This document shows, in pieces, positions 31,422 through 36,943 of a stretch of 36,943 bases of DNA. The DNA lies in contig JAFRIR010000082.1 of the NCBI GenBank assembly GCA_017432685.1, forward strand, positions 1-36,943, given 5' to 3'. The stretch's first letter is position 1. Each line of letters begins with the position of its first letter. Both the position numbers and the translations under genes were made by a program. The notes beneath the pieces were generated by a model. That model saw only the letters and a program-made list of their open reading frames with translations. It was not told where the DNA came from and made no database searches. The DNA is from Flexilinea sp. GTDB taxonomy: Bacteria > Chloroflexota > Anaerolineae > Anaerolineales > Anaerolineaceae.

Positions 31422-32987
31422 ATGGCGAACCAATATCTGATGGCAGTGGATGCCGGTACCGGCAGCGTCCGCGCGGTACTGTTCGATCTGGACGGCAATC
31501 AGGTCGGCTGCGTGCAGCATGAATGGGATCACAAGGAAGATCCCCGCTTTCCCGGCAGCATGGACTTCGATTGGGTCTTCAACTGGCAGCTGGCCTGTCA
31601 GTGTATCAGGGGTGTGATCGCGGAAACAAAGATCGATCCGAAGGAAATCGCCGCTGTCTCCACGACCTGCATGCGCGAGGGCATTGTTCTTTACGATAAA
31701 GACGGTCAGGAGATCTGGGCCTGCGCCAACGTGGATGCCCGCAGCAACGATGAGGTCGGTGAACTGATCGCCATGAACCCCGAAATGGAAAAGGAAATCT
31801 ATCTGCAATCCGGTCAGACCTATGCGCTGGGCGCCCTGCCGCGGCTGTTCTGGATCAAAAACAAAATGCCGGAGGTTTATGAAAAGATCGCCGCAGTCGG
31901 CATGTTCAACGACTGGCTGATCTACAAGATGACCGGCAAACTGGCCGTGGAACCCTCCAACGGCTCCACCACCGGCATCTTCGACCTGCGTTCCCGCTCC
32001 TGGGACCCGCAGATCGCTGCCAAATGCGGACTGCGTACCGACATCTTCCCGGACACTATCGAATGCGGTTCCGTGATCGGTGAAGTGAACGCCAAAGGCG
32101 CCGCGGATACCGGATTGGCTGAAGGAACTCCGGTTGTCGTAGGCGGAGGGGATTGTCAGTTGGGAACGATTGGTTTGGGCGCTACTTCAGTCGGTGAAGC
32201 AGTCGTGCTTGGCGGCTCCTTCTGGCAGTACGAGTTCAACACCTCCGACGGGAACACCGACCCCGGCTGCCGTGTCCGTGTCAACTGCCATGCTGTACCC
32301 GGCGTCTGGCAGTATGAAGCCCTCGCTTTCAAACCCGGTCTCGTCATGCGTTGGTATCGGGACGGTTTCTGCCAACTGGAAAAGAAACTGGCTGAGGAAC
32401 AGGGCTGTGACCCTTATGACCTGATGAACAAAGAAGCGGAGAAAATTCCTGCCGGCTCCTACGGCATGATGTGCTGCTTCTCCGATGTGATGAATTTCAT
32501 CAGCTGGAAACACGCCTCACCCACCTTCACCAATTTTGAACTGGATCCGGAAAAATTTAACCGCTACACCTTCTACCGGGCTATTCTGGAAAACACGGCT
32601 ATGCTTGCAAAAGGCCACATGGACCTGGTGGAAGAAGCCACCGGGAACAGCCCTCAAGAGATCATCTTTGCGGGCGGCGCATCCAAAAGCCCGCTCTGGA
32701 GCCAGATCCTTGCCGATGTCATGGGTTTGCCGGTGAAAGTACCGGTGGTCAAGGAAGCCACCGCCCTCGGCGCCGCTATCCTCGCGGGTTACGGCGTGGG
32801 GATCTACAAATCCATCCCGGAAACCGCCCGCCGCATCGCCCGCATCGAAAAGACCTATGAACCGAACATGGAAAACCACAAGGTCTACATGGAAGAATAT
32901 GAAGTCTGGCGCAAGGTCTACGCCGCCCAGCTCGAACTCAGCAATCAGGGCCTGACCAATTACATGTGGAAGGCGCCGGGAGTATAA
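31422..32987 (+). CDS. lsrK: LsrK: autoinducer-2 kinase
   Basis: 521 residues, FGGY kinase family. Near identity to E. coli LsrK in long blocks: YLMAVDAGTGSVRAVLFDL, MREGIVLYDKDGQEIWACAN, AVEPSNGSTTGIFDL, GTPVVVGGGDCQLGTIGLG, GGASKSPLWSQILADVMGLP and the end GLTNYMWKAPGV. It phosphorylates AI-2 in the cytoplasm, which traps it and gives the LsrR ligand. GGAGG precedes the ATG. Confidence 0.96.
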   Translation: MANQYLMAVDAGTGSVRAVLFDLDGNQVGCVQHEWDHKEDPRFPGSMDFDWVFNWQLACQCIRGVIAETKIDPKEIAAVSTTCMREGIVLYDKDGQEIWACANVDARSNDEVGELIAMNPEMEKEIYLQSGQTYALGALPRLFWIKNKMPEVYEKIAAVGMFNDWLIYKMTGKLAVEPSNGSTTGIFDLRSRSWDPQIAAKCGLRTDIFPDTIECGSVIGEVNAKGAADTGLAEGTPVVVGGGDCQLGTIGLGATSVGEAVVLGGSFWQYEFNTSDGNTDPGCRVRVNCHAVPGVWQYEALAFKPGLVMRWYRDGFCQLEKKLAEEQGCDPYDLMNKEAEKIPAGSYGMMCCFSDVMNFISWKHASPTFTNFELDPEKFNRYTFYRAILENTAMLAKGHMDLVEEATGNSPQEIIFAGGASKSPLWSQILADVMGLPVKVPVVKEATALGAAILAGYGVGIYKSIPETARRIARIEKTYEPNMENHKVYMEEYEVWRKVYAAQLELSNQGLTNYMWKAPGV

Positions 32988-32990
32988 GAG

Positions 32991-33080
32991 GTTTCAGGTG
33001 TCAGGAATCAGGATTCAGTTTTCAGATTAAATAATCTTTTCTTCACGAATCTCTGAAACCTGACGCCTGAAACCTGACCC
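32991..33080. repeat. Inverted pair of 7-nt-period tracts between lsrK and the cupin gene
   Basis: TTTCAGG TGTCAGG AATCAGG ATTCAG-type units (32991-33025) face CTGAAAC CTGACGC CTGAAAC CTGAC (33052-33080). The transcript can fold into one hairpin. Confidence 0.8.
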
Positions 33081-33101
33081 CTTGCAAAAAAGGAGAAAAA
33101 A

Positions 33102-33452
33102 ATGTTTATCGTACACGAAAATGATTTTGAATACCGATTCGGCGACAGCGGTCCGAAATATTTGATGAAAGGACCACGCATGAATTTTGCCCTGGTCCGC
33201 TTCAAGCCCGGCGAAGATTTTGACGCACACTACCACAACGTCATGGAAGAGAACTTCTACATTCTCGAGGGTGACATCGATATCTATGTCGACGGAGTCA
33301 AACATCACCTGACTGAAGGGCAGATGATCCATATCGAACCCGGTGAAGCCCATTACTGCATCAACAGCTACGACAAACCGGTCAAAATGGTCTCCACCCT
33401 CGCTCCCTTCCAGGAAGTTGATAAGGTAGTTGTAGAAAATCCGAAGATTTGA
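33102..33452 (+). CDS. Single-domain cupin protein of the AI-2 locus
   Basis: 116 residues. FDAHYHNVMEENFYILEGDIDIYVDG has the first cupin motif (H-x-H-x3-E-x6-G pattern: His, His, Glu) and MIHIEPGEAHYCIN the second (P-G-E-x-H). A metal site is thus complete. It is the last gene behind lsrK; GGAG precedes it. LsrG, which isomerises phospho-AI-2 in E. coli, is not in the window, and a metal-bound cupin could do that step. This is inference from place only. Other cupin roles such as isomerase or dioxygenase on sugars are possible. Confidence 0.85.
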   Translation: MFIVHENDFEYRFGDSGPKYLMKGPRMNFALVRFKPGEDFDAHYHNVMEENFYILEGDIDIYVDGVKHHLTEGQMIHIEPGEAHYCINSYDKPVKMVSTLAPFQEVDKVVVENPKI

Positions 33453-33453
33453 T

Positions 33454-33479
33454 GTTAGTTGTCAGCTGTTGGTTGTTAG
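33454..33479. repeat. 7-nt-period tract (GTTRGTT)n before the lsrK-cupin terminator
   Basis: GTTAGTT GTCAGCT GTTGGTT GTTAG, starting one or two bases after the cupin stop. Confidence 0.65.
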
Positions 33480-33503
33480 AAAAAGGCGCTTTGCGCCTTT
33501 TTT
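33480..33503 (+). terminator. Intrinsic terminator of the lsrR-lsrK-cupin unit
   Basis: AAAAAGGCGC (33480-33489) and GCGCCTTTTT (33493-33502), loop TTT, T-run at the end. Confidence 0.9.
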
Positions 33504-33559
33504 GTTTTCAGATGAGGATTCGGGCACAGATTTGGATATAATAAGATATTAGAGGAAGA

Positions 33560-36316
33560 GTGCCTGAGATAACAGGGCATTCAGAAAATCATATGGAAGA
33601 CCTGAGCGGAAGAATCATCGATCAATACAGGCTCACCGCCCTCATTGACAATGGGGGGATGACCTGTGTTTACCGTGCCGAAAACACCGAAACCGGTCAG
33701 GAATTTGCCTTCCGCCTCATCTCCACGGAAAACCTCCCCTATACCGACCGCTCCCGATTCTGCGAAAGCTTCAAACAAGCCGCCCAGGGCGCAGCTACAC
33801 TTCGGCATCCCGCCATTGCAGCAATTGCCGGATTCGGCGAATACAACGGTTCTCCCTATCTCGTCACAGAGCTGATCGAAGGGAAAAGCCTGCAGAGCAT
33901 CCTTGGGAATCAGATCAATTACAAGACCGCCGCCTCCATCCTGATCCCGATCGCGGACGCCCTGGCTTACATTCACGAGAACGGTCTCTACCATCGGGAC
34001 GTCAAACCGTCCCATATCATGATCCGGACAGACGGACGCAGCGTCCTGACCGACCCCGGCATCACACAAACCGCTCTGGAAACAGCGCTCGCGTCCTCAC
34101 TCAGCGGGGACAGTACCTCAACAAATCCGGAATATACCGCCCCGGAAATCTTCTTTGGCGGCACGATCGACGGACGCGCCGATGAATATTCCCTGGCAGT
34201 GATTTATTACGAAATGATCACCGGGCAAAAACTTTTCCGGGGCCATTCCGCTCTCTCGATCATGATGCAGCATGCCGGCAGTCCCGTGCCTTCCGCCGCG
34301 GAATCCGTCGCCGGTGTTCCACCCGAAGTTGACCGCATGCTCCGCACCGCATTGGCCAAAACACCGGAGGAACGTTTCTTATCAATGCAAATGTTTGCGG
34401 ACGAACTGCGCGCCATCGCCGGACAGCCCCGTCTTTATGAAGAGGATTATCCGCTGCCGCCCGCCGCCCAGCCGGGGACAAACCCGGCTGACAGAAAAAA
34501 AAGTGAGCCGGACCCGGAAGACCTTCTGGTCAAACTGCGCATTCCCGCGCTGATTTTGATACTGCTCGCTATCATCACGCTCTTTGGCGTCCGTTTTTAT
34601 ACTTCCGTCCGCATCCCGGCGCTTCAGCGAAGTCAGGCAGCTACAGCCACCGAGGAATACCGTCTGGCGCACCTGCCCACCGCTACCCCGACCCACACAC
34701 TGACACCGACAGCAACCTCCACCTTCACGCCGACAGCCACGGCGACCGACACCCCGACCCCGACAGATACCGCCACACCCACGGCGACGGACACAGCTAC
34801 CCCCACGGCAACCGATACTCCGACCCCAACCGCCACAGCCACGCCCACACAGACGCCGACAAAAACAGCAACGCCCACTATCACCAGCACACCCACGATC
34901 ACGGACACCCCAACCGTCACGCCTACCGCCACCAACACAGCGACGGCGACCATGACCTTTACCCCGACACTTACCTTTACGCCTACCGCAACTGCTACCT
35001 ATACGAACACTCCAATCCCGACCGACACAGCCACGCCCACTGCTACCAACACGGCTACATCGACTGATACACCCACAGCGACCCCGACAGCAACGGCATC
35101 ACCGACCAATACCTCAACACCAACGGTCACAAATACCCCCACCGTGACCCCGACACCCACGGAAACTGCAACGCCTACGCTCACCTCCACACCGACTGCC
35201 ACATCCACCGCCACAGCGACCTTCACAGCCACCGCCACACCGACAGTCACCCCGACGCCCACCAACACCAACACGCCCACAGCTTCGGCGACCTTCACAA
35301 TCACCCCGACTGCCTCCGAAACACCGACGGCAACCGTGACGCCCACACCGAGCGTCACACCCACAGCCACGCAGACACCGTCTCCCTCACCTACCTTTAC
35401 GACCCTGGAACGCGCGGCAGAAAAACTCATCAGCAGCCGGACGTTCACGGTGCGGGTGAAAAATGACGGCTATGCCATCGTCCGGGAACAACCGTTCCTC
35501 AACGGGGCAGTTCTTCAGTCGGTTCGCAACGGAGAAACACTCACCCAACGCGGCGAAAGCGTTTTCAGGGAAGGACAAACCTGGCTCCCGGTCCGCACCA
35601 CAAACGGCATCGAGGGCTGGCTCCCCGAAACCGCGGTGATCCCGGCAGCTGCGCTGGAGCAGGTGAAAGGAGTCGACATGCTTTACATTCAGGAAGGCAC
35701 CTTCCTCGCCGGGACAGACAGCAGCGTTGACATGTACGCCGATCCCGGCAAAGATGCTCCCTTGTCAAGGGTACTGCTCGACGGGTATTGGATCGGACGG
35801 ACCGAAGTGACCAATGCGCAGTACAGAGCCTGTGTCAATGATGGAGCCTGTGAAGAGGAACCGCTGCGGGAATTGAAAGAAAACCGTGACAACTATCCGG
35901 TGAGCAGCATCACGCTCGGACAGGCTCAGGATTTCTGCAAATGGCTCGGCGGACGCCTGCCGACAGAAAACGAATGGGAAAAGGCAGCCCGCGGTATTGA
36001 CGGACGCATTTATCCCTGGGGCGACGCCTGGCCGTCAGTCACGAACAACCTGGCCAACATCCCGCTTTATCTGGACGGGAATGGCTACGGCAGAGATCTG
36101 TTCCCGGCAGGGACTTTCCCGAACGGACAGAGCCCCTACGGACTGATGGATATGGCAGGAAATGTCTGGGAATGGGTGGACGGCGGTTCCGTGCGCGGTG
36201 GTTCAGCGGATCCCGCGGAATCCTATGATTACCGCGCCCTCATGCGCTCGGCCAATCACCACGAACCCGGTGTTGAAAAATCCTATTTCATCGGCTTCCG
36301 CTGCCTGATTCAATAA
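33560..36316 (+). CDS. Kinase-like/SH3b/FGE-sulfatase membrane protein
   Basis: 918 residues from a GTG at 33560 with GAGGAAGA in front (ATG at 33593 lacks one). Ser/Thr kinase-like domain about 20-290, one membrane helix about 328-350, a Thr/Pro linker about 371-613 (TPTATPT-type), an SH3b domain about 625-695 ([15 protein letters not shown]) and an FGE-sulfatase domain about 700-917 ([33 protein letters not shown]). Three kinase motifs are changed: the ATP Lys is Arg52 (EFAFRLI), the loop Asn is His152 (HRDVKPSH) and DFG is DPG (165-167). HRD Asp147 remains. Activity is doubtful. The FGE part also lacks the usual Cys of active FGE enzymes and may be a binding module. Confidence 0.9.
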   Translation: MPEITGHSENHMEDLSGRIIDQYRLTALIDNGGMTCVYRAENTETGQEFAFRLISTENLPYTDRSRFCESFKQAAQGAATLRHPAIAAIAGFGEYNGSPYLVTELIEGKSLQSILGNQINYKTAASILIPIADALAYIHENGLYHRDVKPSHIMIRTDGRSVLTDPGITQTALETALASSLSGDSTSTNPEYTAPEIFFGGTIDGRADEYSLAVIYYEMITGQKLFRGHSALSIMMQHAGSPVPSAAESVAGVPPEVDRMLRTALAKTPEERFLSMQMFADELRAIAGQPRLYEEDYPLPPAAQPGTNPADRKKSEPDPEDLLVKLRIPALILILLAIITLFGVRFYTSVRIPALQRSQAATATEEYRLAHLPTATPTHTLTPTATSTFTPTATATDTPTPTDTATPTATDTATPTATDTPTPTATATPTQTPTKTATPTITSTPTITDTPTVTPTATNTATATMTFTPTLTFTPTATATYTNTPIPTDTATPTATNTATSTDTPTATPTATASPTNTSTPTVTNTPTVTPTPTETATPTLTSTPTATSTATATFTATATPTVTPTPTNTNTPTASATFTITPTASETPTATVTPTPSVTPTATQTPSPSPTFTTLERAAEKLISSRTFTVRVKNDGYAIVREQPFLNGAVLQSVRNGETLTQRGESVFREGQTWLPVRTTNGIEGWLPETAVIPAAALEQVKGVDMLYIQEGTFLAGTDSSVDMYADPGKDAPLSRVLLDGYWIGRTEVTNAQYRACVNDGACEEEPLRELKENRDNYPVSSITLGQAQDFCKWLGGRLPTENEWEKAARGIDGRIYPWGDAWPSVTNNLANIPLYLDGNGYGRDLFPAGTFPNGQSPYGLMDMAGNVWEWVDGGSVRGGSADPAESYDYRALMRSANHHEPGVEKSYFIGFRCLIQ

Positions 36317-36320
36317 CATA

Positions 36321-36342
36321 ATACCCGGGTATGTGCTATACT
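36321..36342 (+). promoter_or_regulatory. Promoter of the antitoxin gene with palindrome
   Basis: TGCTATACT (36334-36342) is an extended -10. The perfect 12-bp palindrome ATACCCGGGTAT (36321-36332) lies against it and could be the operator of the antitoxin. Confidence 0.55.
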
Positions 36343-36375
36343 TAAGGAAAAGAATCATATGACAGGAGGATTCTT

Positions 36376-36627
36376 ATGAGCACCTACGAAGCTACAATCT
36401 CCATGATGAAAAACCTTCCTGAAAATGATATTCTGCTCGTCAAAGAATTTGTCAGCAGGCTCCTGACTAAATCAAGTGAACAAAAAATAGCATCCGATCC
36501 TTTCAAACCTCTGACACGAGAAGAGATCATTGAACAATTAGTAATAGCCCAAACTCACGCTAAGGAAGGGAAAACTATTGAAGCTCACTCTGCTTCCGAT
36601 TTAATACGGAGTAAATACGGTCTATGA
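36376..36627 (+). CDS. Type II antitoxin, RelB/StbD-like
   Basis: 83 residues. The C-terminal half (LTREEIIEQLVIAQTHAKEG ... SDLIRSKYGL) follows the pattern of antitoxins and stability proteins ending in (R)xKYGL. GGAGG precedes the ATG. The next ORF starts inside its stop codon (ATGA), the usual order of antitoxin then toxin, but that toxin is cut short. I could not name an exact family. Confidence 0.65.
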   Translation: MSTYEATISMMKNLPENDILLVKEFVSRLLTKSSEQKIASDPFKPLTREEIIEQLVIAQTHAKEGKTIEAHSASDLIRSKYGL

Positions 36628-36677
36628 AAAAATGGATCGTTACAGCTGAAATAAAACATCTCACAAATTTGAAATAA
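36624..36677 (+). pseudogene. Truncated toxin remnant (17 codons) behind the antitoxin
   Basis: ATGA overlap with the antitoxin, then MKKWIVTAEIKHLTNLK and a stop. This looks like the first strand and helix of a RelE/ParE-like toxin. The frame then ends and the sequence beyond belongs to the converging transporter gene, so most of the toxin is gone. Confidence 0.5.
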
Positions 36678-36943
36678 CGATCGCAATACCGGAAATGATC
36701 AGTACGCTCATCACCGCCAATTTTGCCCTGCGTTCATCCAGGAAGGATGAAGCCTTCAGTCCAAGAAAAATCCCCGCAAACTGAAACGGTGTAACCAGCG
36801 CAGCATGCATCAGCACGGATTTGGTGAACATGCCGAGAATGAGATACATGACCAGACGAATGATATTCTCTGATGCAAATATCGCGCAAATATTCCCTTT
36901 GAAGGAACGCATATCATTGGTCGTCATCGTGATATAAACGATC
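36661..36943 (-). CDS. Sulfite exporter TauE/SafE family membrane protein, N-terminal part outside the window
   Basis: The reverse frame is open from the window edge to the stop TGA at 36663-36661, about 93 residues. Motifs resemble the C-terminal half of TauE/SafE (ASENIIRLVMYLILGMFT, ALVTPFQFAGIFLGLKASSFL, VLIISGIAIVIS). The internal ATG at 36927 is not the start, because the frame continues upstream (IVYIT). Family members export sulfite, sulfoacetate or other anions; substrate here unknown. Confidence 0.75.
   Translation of the reverse strand, partial: IVYITMTTNDMRSFKGNICAIFASENIIRLVMYLILGMFTKSVLMHAALVTPFQFAGIFLGLKASSFLDERRAKLAVMSVLIISGIAIVISNL

Noticed and set aside
34633..35448. Long minus-strand frames rich in VAVGVxVxVGV
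   Set aside because: They are the reverse reading of the Thr/Pro stalk of the kinase-like protein; repeats in one strand force such frames. No ribosome sites.

Overview
The window comes from an anaerobic bacterium with genes of roughly 50-58% GC on both strands. It most resembles an Anaerolineae (Chloroflexota) genome. The signs are a protein kinase joined by a long Thr/Pro linker to an SH3 and FGE-sulfatase module, a NurA/HerA pair, a CapA-like secreted protein and a rubrerythrin. The lineage is inferred from gene content, not from a marker gene.

Layout. 1-5,600: a partial rRNA uracil methyltransferase gene, then two low-GC accessory genes (a DUF4143 ATPase and an AlbA_2/HATPase protein with a C-terminal HTH), each surrounded by its own family of repeated motifs. 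Next comes an AT-rich lipoprotein gene behind a structured RNA that ends in a terminator. 5,586-6,955: queF and a queuosine-precursor transporter behind a structured leader. 7,024-11,775: a CapA-like gene and two small partners, rubrerythrin, then two mgtC-type genes behind a second structured region. 11,780-13,575: prs and fpg. 13,718-17,905: nurA, a HAS-barrel-like gene and herA; a previously unlisted type I toxin-antitoxin module (38-aa toxin) lies between nurA and the HAS-barrel-like gene. 17,924-23,217: a DUF1016 nuclease, a threonine-aldolase-like enzyme with a 52-aa coupled ORF, a diguanylate cyclase and a DUF6020-like membrane protein.

23,362-33,452 is a complete AI-2 (autoinducer-2) uptake and processing locus. 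lsrA, lsrC, lsrD, lsrB and lsrF lie on the minus strand, divergent from lsrR, lsrK and a cupin gene on the plus strand. The divergent region has consensus promoters and two inverted repeats of the same geometry that look like LsrR operators. LsrA/C/D/B import AI-2, LsrK phosphorylates it, LsrR should respond to the phosphorylated form, and LsrF finishes its breakdown. No lsrG is present, and the cupin is a candidate replacement. A four-helix-bundle (rRNA-IVP-like) gene interrupts the operon.

33,560-36,943: a large kinase-like/FGE membrane protein with three altered kinase motifs, a type II antitoxin with a truncated toxin, and a partial TauE/SafE transporter.

The most unusual features are 7-nt-period repeat tracts in nine intergenic gaps, several forming inverted pairs and some running into stop codons, and several structured leaders I cannot assign to a known class.
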